Below are positions 16,882-25,715 of a stretch of DNA of 64,000 bases, piece after piece. Origin of the DNA: an uncultured Lachnospiraceae bacterium. GTDB lineage: Bacteria > Bacillota > Clostridia > Lachnospirales > Lachnospiraceae. The stretch spans positions 216,116 to 280,115 of the forward strand of contig CANBFE010000003.1 of NCBI GenBank assembly GCA_947367855.1, written 5' to 3'. A program made the position numbers and the translations under genes. Within the stretch, counting starts at the first letter, position 1. Each line of letters starts with the position of its first letter. The notes beneath the pieces were generated by a model. That model was not told the origin of the DNA, did no database searches, and saw nothing but the letters and a program-made list of their open reading frames with translations.

Positions 16882-18237
16882 TTATTCCACTGCCTGTTCC
16901 AAAAACTGTTCTTTCAGCGGTCTGTTTATTTTTTGCCGGGTGATCTCCACCAGTCCCAGAGCGGTAATGTCTACTACTTTTGTAGGAATTTTGTCTCTCG
17001 ACACCAGTTCTCTCATATAATGCAGAAGTTCCCGGTTATCTTTTGCAGACTGCATATTGATAAAATCCACAATGATAATGCCAGACAGATTTCTCAGACG
17101 CAGCTGCCTGGCTACCTCTTCCGCAGCCTCCAGGTTGATTTTCTGATAAGCATTTGCGGCATTGGTGCCTGCTTCATATTTTCCGGAATTCACATCAATT
17201 GCCGTCAGGGCTTCTGTGGATTCAATAATAAGGGACCCGCCGGATTTCAGCCATACACGGCGCGCCAGGGCAGATTCCAGTTTGCTTTCCAGGGAATATA
17301 ATGTGGAGAGCGAAAGCATGCTGTCACGGTAAAACCGGACCGGAAGCCTGTACTTGTGCAAAGCGCAGTATTCCAGAAGCTGTTCATACAGATTCTCCTG
17401 GTCGGTAACAATTTCACGGCTGCACGATATGTCTGATGAGGAATCTTCTTCGGGAGTGTCCTTTACAAACTGCTCCAGGACAGTTTCAAACTCTGCAGGC
17501 GCTTTCCTGAGACAGGAAAAACAGCTTCTGTGCATGGCAGTGCGCAAAAGCCGGATAAACTGGGAGGAAACGGTGAAAAAATTGTTCCAGAGCTCTTCTT
17601 CTGCCGTCAGTTCTTCCGCCCTGGTCCTGATTACAAGGCCAACAGAAGGAAGGGGAATGCTTTCGGTTTCTGCAACTGGCAACAGGACGTTGACATCCTG
17701 TACCAGAGAACCGTTTTGAATAATAGACATTTCCGTAAATTTTCTGCGGAAGACCTCTTTGGCCTTTGGGCTTAATTTTGTGGAATAGCCCACTTTTGCA
17801 GAGCCAAAACTCAGGACAAAATATTCATTTGCCAGAGAAATATGGGCCGTTACGGAAGCGCGTTTGGATTTCTGGGCATCCCGTACCACCTGAACCAGAA
17901 GTTCATCCCCCTCCAGAATCCGTCCGTCATAAACACGGTTTACCAGAAAAGGCGAAGTGGCGTTTTTCAATGGAAGGAAGCAGATCTCTCCCTTTGCGAT
18001 TTCCACAAAACAGGCATCAATATTTCTGGCCATGTTTTTTACTTTACCAATATAGATGCCCCCTACTTTACCTGGATTCAGTACAGTGACGTCTACAAGC
18101 CGCTCCTCTTCTATCACCAGAGCGCACTGCCTGCTCCTGCAGACAGTAAACAGAAGTTTGCCTGCCGTTGTATTCCGGAAATGTCTCTCTTCCTCTGAAA
18201 TTGTCACAGAAGCTTTTGCTTCAATGTTTCTGCTCAT
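16882..18237 (-). CDS. rng: Ribonuclease E/G family protein
   Basis: 451 residues. Endonuclease of RNA processing and decay. An S1 RNA-binding domain lies within about residues 60-150 (GGIYIGKVKNMARN). The catalytic DNase I-like domain has Asp in ALTAIDVNSGK and IIIVDFINM, which bind Mg. The Zn-link CPxC motif of E. coli RNase E is not evident, as in several Clostridia members. It follows the DUF2344 gene by 14 nt, its usual partner. Confidence 0.9.
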   Translation of the reverse strand: MSRNIEAKASVTISEEERHFRNTTAGKLLFTVCRSRQCALVIEEERLVDVTVLNPGKVGGIYIGKVKNMARNIDACFVEIAKGEICFLPLKNATSPFLVNRVYDGRILEGDELLVQVVRDAQKSKRASVTAHISLANEYFVLSFGSAKVGYSTKLSPKAKEVFRRKFTEMSIIQNGSLVQDVNVLLPVAETESIPLPSVGLVIRTRAEELTAEEELWNNFFTVSSQFIRLLRTAMHRSCFSCLRKAPAEFETVLEQFVKDTPEEDSSSDISCSREIVTDQENLYEQLLEYCALHKYRLPVRFYRDSMLSLSTLYSLESKLESALARRVWLKSGGSLIIESTEALTAIDVNSGKYEAGTNAANAYQKINLEAAEEVARQLRLRNLSGIIIVDFINMQSAKDNRELLHYMRELVSRDKIPTKVVDITALGLVEITRQKINRPLKEQFLEQAVE

Positions 18238-18251
18238 GTTTTTGATCCCTT

Positions 18252-19106
18252 CTAAATAATACAGTTAAGGGAGACCAGGCCGGAGCTGTCGCGGGTATAG
18301 ACATCCTCCCTGACCACCCAGAGAGCATTTTCCTGCAGCTGTTCTCCCTGCTCCGCAAGAAGGGCTTCCACCACCTGAACCGGCTTGATATTGCCGCTGC
18401 TGGAAGCATCCAGCAGCATGGATAATACAACCGGCTCATTTCCGGCCAAGAGACCGCCGATTACACCCGAAGAATCCTGGCTCCCGGAGAAATGCCCGGA
18501 TATATCGGCAGAAGCGCCCCCGCAGAGCGGAGCTTCCGTGCACGAAAGCCGGAAAATGCCCTCTTTCAGGTCCATTTCCCGGACTCCCTTTTTCGTCTTC
18601 TTGGTAACCGGGATTCTGTCCCTGGCCAGGAAACCGGGCAATATGGCCCGGATGTCCGTCCTAGGCTCCTTCCCTTCCCGGAACCCCACTGTATAGGCTG
18701 CCGCCGCCACACTGGCCATGGCATTGCCCGCCGTATCAGGCAGGATTTTCACGGATACGATCTCTATGCCCGGAACGCTTGCCTCATTTAACCGTTTCCG
18801 GATTTCCAGACAGCGGGTCTCCGTGCTTACACAGGATTCCAAAGCCTCCCCCTCCCCGTTGGAAAGATCATCTCCTGCGGGAAAACAGGTCAGGGAATGC
18901 ACCTCAATGTCCATATATTCGCCGTTGCTGACAATTCCCACCCCCAGAGGCGCGGCAAAAGTCATGATCTGATGGGGACTGAACCCACTGCTGTATTTTA
19001 CATCGATTCCCGCCCGGCGAATGGCCTTCTGGAAGAAACGCATCACATCCAGATGGCCGATATAACGGACGGCGCCGTATTTTTTGAATTTAATCCGAAG
19101 CTTCAT
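18252..19106 (-). CDS. TIGR03936/DUF2344 radical-SAM-associated protein
   Basis: 284 residues. The start MKLRIKFKKYGAVRYIGHLD and the GFSPHQIMTFAAPL segment are typical of the DUF2344 family. It is almost always encoded beside, or fused to, the TIGR03960 radical SAM protein. Function is unknown; an RNA- or ribosome-related role is suspected from gene order. Here two foreign-looking genes (19135-21712) separate it from its radical SAM partner. Confidence 0.88.
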   Translation of the reverse strand: MKLRIKFKKYGAVRYIGHLDVMRFFQKAIRRAGIDVKYSSGFSPHQIMTFAAPLGVGIVSNGEYMDIEVHSLTCFPAGDDLSNGEGEALESCVSTETRCLEIRKRLNEASVPGIEIVSVKILPDTAGNAMASVAAAAYTVGFREGKEPRTDIRAILPGFLARDRIPVTKKTKKGVREMDLKEGIFRLSCTEAPLCGGASADISGHFSGSQDSSGVIGGLLAGNEPVVLSMLLDASSSGNIKPVQVVEALLAEQGEQLQENALWVVREDVYTRDSSGLVSLNCII

Positions 19107-19134
19107 GACTGTGTATCCTTTCCTGTTCTCCGTT

Positions 19135-20499
19135 TCAGATTTCCCGATTGTACGATCCCGCAGCCTGCCCGCTGTCCGTTATTTCCGCTCTGGTTCTGGG
19201 GGAGATCTGGATAAATTTGTCCAGTTCCCTCTCTGTCTCCGGCATCTTTTTGAGTTTGGGATTGGAGATTACCTCTCCTCTGGCTACTACCATGCTGAGA
19301 CTGCGCAGTACGGTCAGGTCTACCAGGGGATTTTTCTCCGTCACGATAAAGTCTGCGGATTTTCCGACTTCTATGCTGCCTGTAACGTCACCCAGTCCCA
19401 GAATCTCCGCATTGCGCCTGGTAGCGGTATGCAGGGCAAAGGTCTTGGATACGCCGCAGCACTTGTGGAAATACTGCACTTCCCGCCACATATCGTAATG
19501 GGTGACAAAGGGACATCCCGTATCTGTGCCCAGACCCACAGGAATATCATTGGCAAGACATTGTTTCGCGCATTCAATAATGCCGTCGAAAACGATTTCC
19601 CCGTTGAACCGGCTCATCTCATCCGCATGGCTTACGGCAGGGTCAAACAGGGCGTAGGGCAATGCCGGGGAAAGGGTGGCCACATGGACGGCTCCGGTCT
19701 CTTTGAACAGGCGGATAATCTCCTCCGTAGGCTTTGCGCCGTGTTCAATGGTATCTACTCCGTTTTCCAAAGCTATCCGGACCCCTTCCGTGCTTTCCAC
19801 ATGAGCCGCCACTGGATAGCCCAGCTTATGGGCTTCCTCACAGGCAGCCTTTACCAGAGCCGGTTTCATTTTCAGCACACCTGGCTCCCCTTTGACGGCG
19901 GCATCCAACACACCTCCTGTGATCATCAGTTTGATCAGATCCGGCTTATCCCTGGCAATCTCACGGACATACTGGACGGCTTCCTCTGCGGACATGGCCT
20001 CATAGGCAAGGGACCCGGCCATATGTCCGCCGGGAACGGAAATCGCCATATTTGCGGCCAGGATGCGGGGGCCCACAGCCTTTCCGCGGAGGATCATATC
20101 CCGTATCCAGGTATCATAATTCTCAACGCCGCCAACACAGCGCATGGTGGTAACGCCGCTGAGGAGTTCCGTATGCACATAAGATTTATACAGATGCTCC
20201 AGATATTTCCGGGTTAATGCGTTGGATGTGGCAAATTTAACGGACTTTTTGGCATCCACAGGCTTTTTCTGGGGTTTTCCCGAGGCAGGGATATGGACGT
20301 GGAGATTGACCAGTCCGGGCATTAAATATTGACCATTTAAGTCAAAAACCTGGCATCCCTCTGTATCCGCCTGCCCGTCAGGAGCTACAGCGGTTATCCT
20401 GTCCTCTTCCGTCAATACCGTGTATCCCGGCAGGGGAGTCATATTTTCACTTCCGTCCAGGAGATTGCAGTTAATAAAGGCTTTTTTGTTTTTATTCAT
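19135..20499 (-). CDS. Amidohydrolase family metalloenzyme
   Basis: 454 residues from the ATG at 20499. TIM-barrel amidohydrolase: LHVHIPA (HxH metal ligands, about residue 75), AAHVES and DTIEHG (His ligands), and GLGTDTG with the catalytic Asp. The small beta domain is formed by both termini (ending IEVGKSADFIVTEKNP). It resembles imidazolonepropionase-like or prolidase-type members; the substrate cannot be named. Its start overlaps the end of the AAA+ gene by 8 nt. It lies inside the normally contiguous radical SAM-DUF2344 pair. Confidence 0.85.
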   Translation of the reverse strand: MNKNKKAFINCNLLDGSENMTPLPGYTVLTEEDRITAVAPDGQADTEGCQVFDLNGQYLMPGLVNLHVHIPASGKPQKKPVDAKKSVKFATSNALTRKYLEHLYKSYVHTELLSGVTTMRCVGGVENYDTWIRDMILRGKAVGPRILAANMAISVPGGHMAGSLAYEAMSAEEAVQYVREIARDKPDLIKLMITGGVLDAAVKGEPGVLKMKPALVKAACEEAHKLGYPVAAHVESTEGVRIALENGVDTIEHGAKPTEEIIRLFKETGAVHVATLSPALPYALFDPAVSHADEMSRFNGEIVFDGIIECAKQCLANDIPVGLGTDTGCPFVTHYDMWREVQYFHKCCGVSKTFALHTATRRNAEILGLGDVTGSIEVGKSADFIVTEKNPLVDLTVLRSLSMVVARGEVISNPKLKKMPETERELDKFIQISPRTRAEITDSGQAAGSYNREI

Positions 20500-21712
20500 A
20501 AAAATATATGCTTTTCCTTTCTGATTCCAGGAGAAAATCCATAATATTGATCTGCCGTATACCGTCCTCATTGACGGAGATCTCATCCATGGAAATGATA
20601 AATTTGGGGTAATGATCATTGACTTTCTGCAGCGGAGCGATCTCCCTGGCAAAAGTTGCCGGATCCAGAACGCTTGCCGCCACCTGGTAATAGACGCGGT
20701 TTTCTCCCCGGTCCGCCACAAAATCAATCTCCAGTTCCCCTATTTTGCCGATGCTGACCCGGTATCCTCTGCGGAGCAGCTCCAGATATACAATATTTTC
20801 CAGGATGTGGCCGATATCCGCATTTTTGTCTCCCAAAATGAGCCTGCGCAGCCCCACGTCCACCAGGTAATACTTTTCCAGGGATTTCAAATGCTGCTTG
20901 CCCCTGATGTCGTATCTTCCTGCCTTATATAAGATGAAGGATTCCATCAGGGCCTGGATGTAGTTTTCCACGGTTATGGAAGTGGTCCGTCTGCCATAGG
21001 AGGTGAGGCTGTCTGAAATCTTCTTGGAGGATACCATGCTGCCCAGGTTGTCAAATAGAAATCTCACCATACTTTCCAGAAGCTGCACATCCTGAATCCG
21101 TTTCCGGGATACAATGTCTTTCAGCAGTACGGTGTTGAAGATGCCGGACAGGTAGTCGTTTCTGATGTCGCTGTCCGAAATCCGGGCCGCATAGGGAAAG
21201 CCGCCATTGCGGAAATAGGCATTCCAGGCCTCTTTCCTGCTCCCGCCCACCAGTTCGCAGTATTCCGCGAAGGAAAGGGGCAGCATCCGGATCTCCATAT
21301 ATCTTCCGGAAAGCAAAGTTGCCAGTTCCCCCGAAAGCATGCAGGCATTGGAACCGGTGATATAGACATCCACGTTTTCTTTGATAAAAAGGGAGTCTAC
21401 AGCTTTCTGGAACTCTGGCACTGCCTGGATCTCGTCCAGAAACACATAGGTCATCTTTCCCGGAACCAACCGGTCCGTGACATATTTGTACAGGGCCCTG
21501 TAATCCAGAAGCGCTTCGTTAGCCACATCCTCGAAGTTGAGGGCAATGATCCGCTCTTCTTCCATGCCGGATTCCCGCAGATGCTCCCGAAACTGCATGA
21601 GAAGCGTGGATTTGCCGCACCGCCGAACGCCGGACACTACCTTGATTACCTGCATGCCTTTTAATTTTTTCAGTTTTTCCAGATATTCATAACGGCTTAC
21701 CATACTTTTCAC
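20492..21712 (-). CDS. AAA+ ATPase with DUF4143 C-terminal domain
   Basis: 406 residues; the Met at 21703 is a possible alternative start. The ATPase domain carries GVRRCGKST (Walker A), TYVFLDEIQ (Walker B) and YITGSNACML (sensor I). The C-terminal DUF4143 region (about 205-400) has the conserved IGKIGELEIDFVA, a PD-(D/E)xK-like nuclease core. These proteins are common accessory genes of gut Firmicutes with no settled role. The preceding region is very AT-rich. Together with the amidohydrolase it interrupts a conserved gene pair, so acquisition is likely. Confidence 0.85.
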   Translation of the reverse strand: MKSMVSRYEYLEKLKKLKGMQVIKVVSGVRRCGKSTLLMQFREHLRESGMEEERIIALNFEDVANEALLDYRALYKYVTDRLVPGKMTYVFLDEIQAVPEFQKAVDSLFIKENVDVYITGSNACMLSGELATLLSGRYMEIRMLPLSFAEYCELVGGSRKEAWNAYFRNGGFPYAARISDSDIRNDYLSGIFNTVLLKDIVSRKRIQDVQLLESMVRFLFDNLGSMVSSKKISDSLTSYGRRTTSITVENYIQALMESFILYKAGRYDIRGKQHLKSLEKYYLVDVGLRRLILGDKNADIGHILENIVYLELLRRGYRVSIGKIGELEIDFVADRGENRVYYQVAASVLDPATFAREIAPLQKVNDHYPKFIISMDEISVNEDGIRQINIMDFLLESERKSIYFYE

Positions 21713-21864
21713 CCCGCATATATTGTAACATGAAAACCCTCTAAAAACAATAAGTTTTCATTTTACACTATAAAAACTTTCGAAAATATTAACTTTTTCT
21801 TTTTATAATAAAAGTATATCAATCATTTTCAAAAATATGCAGGTAAAGCAGACTTTTTCCAGAT

Positions 21865-23778
21865 TTAACGCTCTGTAAGGCATATTCCGCAGCCAAAGCC
21901 TGCCGCGCCGCAGCCCTGGCATTTTTCCTTACAGTTCTCCGATACTTCCTCCCGCAGGGCACGCTCCCACTCCCGCTTCAGGTATTCCTTCGTGACGCCA
22001 CAGTCAATAAAGTCCCAGGGCAGGATTTCGTCCAGAGGCCTTTGCCTGTGGGTATAGAAGTCCGGGGACAGACCGCATTCCGCCAGAGTTTCGAGCCATC
22101 TTTCATTGTCATAATACTCGCCCCAGGCGTCATAGAAGCTGCCTTTTTCGTATACCAGGCGGATTACCCGGCCCAGTCTCCTGTCCCCTCTGGCCAGTAC
22201 ACCTTCCATTACACTGGCGTCCGCCTCATGCCAATTGTACTTGATACTCTTCTGATTCAGCTGTTCCGAGATGGCCTTCCTGGTCTGATAGGCCTTGTCC
22301 AGGAAATCCTCTTTGGTACACTGGGGGGCCCATTGAAAGGGCGTAAAGGGCTTGGGCACAAAAAAGGAGGTACTGGCCACAATCTGCACACGGTTGCCGC
22401 CGCGCTTCTCCTTGGGCACCGTGTCGAAATAGGCTGCGGCAATTTTGTTGGAAAGCTCTGCAATGCCCCGGATATCTTCCTCTGTCTCCGTGGGAAGCCC
22501 CAACATGAAATACAGCTTCACCCTGGTCCATCCCCCTTCAAAGGCCAGGGCCGCCCCTTTGAGAATTGCTTCCTCCGTGAGGCCTTTGTTGATCACATTC
22601 CGCAGTCTCTGGCTTCCCGCCTCCGGCGCAAAAGTCAGACTGGATTTCTTGACATCCTGGACCTTGCTCATTACATCCAAAGAAAAGGCATCAATACGCA
22701 GGGAAGGCAGGGAAATGTTCACATGCTGTTTTCCGCACTCCCGGATAAGAAAATCCACCAGTTCCGGCAGTCCGGAATAGTCACTGGAACTCAGGGAACT
22801 GAGGGAAAGTTCTTCGTGACCGGTATTTTTCAGCAGCTCCATGGCGTAGGCCTTCAGGGTTTCCGGATCCCTCTCCCGAACCGGGCGGTATATCTGGCCT
22901 GCCTGACAGAAACGGCATCCCCGGATGCAGCCTCTCTGAATCTCCAGTACCGCCCTGTCCTGCGTGACTTTCATAAAGGGGACAATGGGCCTTGTAGGAT
23001 AGGAAATCCTGTCCATGTCCGTGACAAGCTCCTTCCGGACCACGGCGGGGATTCCTTCTTCCAGAGGGAAAAACCGCTCAATGGTACCGTCCTTTTTGTA
23101 GGTCACATCATAAAAACGGGGCACATACAATCCCGGCAGCTTTGCGGCCCTGCGCAGGAATTCCACCCGTCCAAGGTTCTGCCCCTTACATTCCTCATAG
23201 AGCGAAATCAGCTCCCGATACCTGGTCTCCCCCTCTCCCAGATAGAAAATATCAAAGAAATCCGCCAGAGGCTCCGGATTGTAGGTACAGGGGCCTCCGC
23301 CGATGACAATGGGACAGTCCTCTCCTCTTTCCGCCGCAAGCAGGGGAATCCGGGCCAGATCCAGTATCTGCAGGATATTGGTATAGCACATTTCGTACTG
23401 TATGGTGATTCCCAGAAAATCAAAATCACTCACCGGATCCTGGGACTCCAGGGCAAACAGGGGGATGTGCTCCTTCCTCATCAGGGCGTCCAGATCCACC
23501 CAGGGAGAAAACACACGTTCGCACCACACATCTTCCATGGAATTGAACATATCATACAGGATCTGCAGCCCCAGATGGGACATGCCGATCTCATACACAT
23601 CGGGAAAGCAGAAGGCAAAACGGACCGCTACCCCGGCAGGATCCTTCATCACCGAATTGTACTCCCCGCCGATATAGCGTTCCGGCTTTTCGATACGCAT
23701 CAGAATGTCGTCGTTTAATGCCAATTTTCTTTCGCAGCCGCAGGAATGCTCCGCGCTGTTTCTGTCTGTTGATATCAT
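21865..23778 (-). CDS. TIGR03960 family B12-binding-type radical SAM protein
   Basis: 637 residues. The N-terminal B12-binding-like domain spans about 40-220. The radical SAM domain carries RGCIRGCRFCQAG, the Cx3Cx2C that binds the 4Fe-4S cluster. The C-terminal tail (KEKCQGCGAAGFGCGIC) has several further Cys, perhaps an auxiliary cluster. Conserved in Clostridia next to DUF2344, RNase E/G and L21; the reaction is unknown. It is probably the first gene of this minus-strand run. Confidence 0.9.
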   Translation of the reverse strand: MISTDRNSAEHSCGCERKLALNDDILMRIEKPERYIGGEYNSVMKDPAGVAVRFAFCFPDVYEIGMSHLGLQILYDMFNSMEDVWCERVFSPWVDLDALMRKEHIPLFALESQDPVSDFDFLGITIQYEMCYTNILQILDLARIPLLAAERGEDCPIVIGGGPCTYNPEPLADFFDIFYLGEGETRYRELISLYEECKGQNLGRVEFLRRAAKLPGLYVPRFYDVTYKKDGTIERFFPLEEGIPAVVRKELVTDMDRISYPTRPIVPFMKVTQDRAVLEIQRGCIRGCRFCQAGQIYRPVRERDPETLKAYAMELLKNTGHEELSLSSLSSSDYSGLPELVDFLIRECGKQHVNISLPSLRIDAFSLDVMSKVQDVKKSSLTFAPEAGSQRLRNVINKGLTEEAILKGAALAFEGGWTRVKLYFMLGLPTETEEDIRGIAELSNKIAAAYFDTVPKEKRGGNRVQIVASTSFFVPKPFTPFQWAPQCTKEDFLDKAYQTRKAISEQLNQKSIKYNWHEADASVMEGVLARGDRRLGRVIRLVYEKGSFYDAWGEYYDNERWLETLAECGLSPDFYTHRQRPLDEILPWDFIDCGVTKEYLKREWERALREEVSENCKEKCQGCGAAGFGCGICLTER

Positions 23779-23925
23779 GGTAGAACTCCTCTCGGGCGTC
23801 TGTTTTATTTCTGTTTTCAGGACATAACTACATCAAGTATAACATCTGCGCACCTCAAAAGCAACGCCAAAGCTGAATTAAATCGTAAGCGTAAGCATAA
23901 CAGTGAAAATCCCCATGTCTCGTCT

Positions 23926-23954
23926 TTGACAGGCGGCGGCAGGCATGGTATATT
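23926..23954 (+). promoter_or_regulatory. Promoter of the small ORF - Uma2 pair
   Basis: Consensus TTGACA at 23926-23931, a 17-nt spacer and TATATT at 23949-23954. It lies 56 nt upstream of the small ORF. Confidence 0.6.
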
Positions 23955-24009
23955 AATATCAGAACTAAACTCCAAACCACATACAAGGACCGGGAAGGGA
24001 AGTGCTGCG

Positions 24010-24150
24010 ATGAAACCAACATTGGCACAAGAAAGATTCCATACCATCGACGATATTTACAAATTTCCGAAAACTGAAGCTGTAGTCCGGCCGCAGTCAC
24101 CTCAACCTGCTGCCAGGGGACGAGCCGCTCTCATGTATCTGACCAAATAA
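24010..24150 (+). CDS. Small protein upstream of Uma2 (46 residues)
   Basis: Starts MKPTLAQERFHTIDDIYKF and ends ALMYLTK. GGGAAGGGAAG lies upstream and a consensus promoter lies 56 nt before it, so expression is plausible. The stretch TIDDIYKFPKTEA resembles the N-terminal strand of many Uma2 proteins. It could be a relic of an upstream Uma2 copy or a genuine short partner. The downstream Uma2 protein appears complete without it. Confidence 0.5.
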   Translation: MKPTLAQERFHTIDDIYKFPKTEAVVRPQSPQPAARGRAALMYLTK

Positions 24151-24190
24151 TCTAATAAAGCAATTTAAAATGAATGGAAAGGCGAAAAAT

Positions 24191-24754
24191 ATGAATGGAA
24201 ACTTGGCGTACCAGGAAGAACCCAAAAAGGAACTGCTGAACGGGAAAATTGTCATGATGGCCGGCGCATCGGTGAATCACAACAGAGTGGTAGGAAATAT
24301 TTATTACAGTTTCCGCAGCTATCTGAAAGGAAAAAAGTGCGAAGCCTTCAGCGACGGAGTAGATGTCTATCTCACGGATGCTGACCGCGTCATTCCGGAC
24401 GCAATGATTATCTGCAATAAAAATATAGTCAAAGCGGATGGCATACACGGCGCGCCAGATCTGATTGTAGAAGTTCTGTCGCCCAGTACCGCAAAGAATG
24501 ATAAGGGGTACAAAAAGGATCTGTATGAACAATCAGGAGTAAAAGAATACTGGATTGTTGATCCGGCCATGCGTTCCATCGAAGCCTATCTTTTAGAAAA
24601 CGGCAGATACATCCTGAAAGACTTTTACGGCTTATTTCCGGATAATCTGGGACTGACAGAAAAGGAAAAGGCTGAAAGCAAAAAAGAGATACCGATCTCG
24701 CTCTATGGTGATTTTAGTATCCCTCTGGAAGAAATATTTCAGGATTTATTCTGA
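24191..24754 (+). CDS. Uma2 family endonuclease-like protein (DUF820)
   Basis: 187 residues from the ATG at 24191, which has AAAGG upstream. PD-(D/E)xK nuclease fold: RVIPDAMI supplies Asp, APDLIVEVLSPST supplies the Glu strand, and KGYKKDLYEQSGVKEYWIVDP is the family hallmark. Uma2 proteins are widespread with unproven substrates. It lies beyond the start of the divergent radical SAM gene and is probably expressed from the promoter at 23926. Confidence 0.88.
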   Translation: MNGNLAYQEEPKKELLNGKIVMMAGASVNHNRVVGNIYYSFRSYLKGKKCEAFSDGVDVYLTDADRVIPDAMIICNKNIVKADGIHGAPDLIVEVLSPSTAKNDKGYKKDLYEQSGVKEYWIVDPAMRSIEAYLLENGRYILKDFYGLFPDNLGLTEKEKAESKKEIPISLYGDFSIPLEEIFQDLF

Positions 24755-24777
24755 CGCAGACAGGAATCCTGCCCGGA

Positions 24778-25584
24778 TCATCGGCATGACCCAGGTTTTG
24801 CCTGAGCCTGCAGACGTTTCATGCAGATCCAGTAATTCCTCTCCGCCACATGCTTTGCCGTTTCGATTCGCCGGGCGATATCGCCGGATGCCAATGTCCA
24901 GTCCGACCGGACACATCCAAGGCGCAGGCAGCGCTCCGCCTCCCTGACCGTTTCCGGGGAGGCGCCTTCTTTGCAGAGTCTGTCTAAAGTTTTTTCTGTC
25001 AGGCTGTCGTAGTCCTGATGATGAAATGTCCCTGTGTCCGGATCATATTCCAGTTCGAAAATGTGTTTTTCTCCGCCATTCGGCAGAAAACAGGTATCTT
25101 CGGAAGATTCCGTTACATGCAGATAATACAGCGAGGCTCCTCTGCCGTTCTCCTTTTTTCGCAGAATCCGGCCCAAACGCTGAATCCGCTGCCGCTGTGT
25201 GGAAGTTCCGGACAGAATAATGCCCACAGAGGCATCTGGCACATCCAGGCCCTCATCTACCGCCTTGCATGCAATCAAAATCCGCAGTTCTCCGTGGCGG
25301 AAACGTTCCAGAACATTCCGGTTGGCCTGCTGTCCCATTTGGGAATGATACCGCCCGGTTTTTCCCGGATATCGTTCCTGAAGAAGCCGATACAGCTCCT
25401 CCGACTGGGCAATGCGTTCCCCGAAAATCAGGATTTTTCCCCCGGGGTCCAGTCTTTCGATGAGGTCTGCGGCGCAGAGCGTCCTGGACCGGGCCTGACA
25501 GACCAGACTTTTTCTCTTATAAGACAGCCCCATATATTGGGATGCGGTTTTCGCAAGCTGCCCTTTCCGCTCGCCTGCTAACAT
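24778..25584 (-). pseudogene. C-terminal remnant of an SF2 (DEAD/DEAH-type) helicase
   Basis: 268 residues matching only the second RecA-like domain of superfamily 2 helicases: KILIFGERIAQSEEL (motif IV region), ILIACKAVDEGLDVPDAS (motif V) and QRIQRLGRILRK (motif VI). The first domain, with Walker A and DExH, is missing. The open frame begins abruptly and the upstream 130 nt show no helicase sequence. Without ATP-binding motifs it cannot be an active helicase. Relatives are restriction- or repair-linked helicases; this looks like a deletion remnant. Confidence 0.7.
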
Positions 25585-25645
25585 GGCCTATGTGAAAAAA
25601 TCCGTCCAGGAGTTGAAAGCCGGGAGATGAATGATCTAAAACCAA

Positions 25646-25676
25646 TCCCCGCCAATAGCAAAGGCGGGGATTTATT
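25646..25676 (-). terminator. Hairpin after the MoxR operon
   Basis: TCCCCGCC and GGCGGGGA form an 8-bp stem with a 9-nt loop, directly beyond the stop of the DUF4129-type gene. The minus strand continues with TTGGTTTTA; the plus strand with TTTATT. Termination is likely for the minus-strand operon. Confidence 0.55.
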
Positions 25677-25715
25677 CTCATGAAACCATCCGAAAAGAAA
25701 AATCCGGCTGCACAT

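Noticed and set aside
22042..23718. 558-codon plus-strand open frame
   Set aside because: Fully antisense to the TIGR03960 radical SAM gene; no ribosome-binding site and low-complexity translation.
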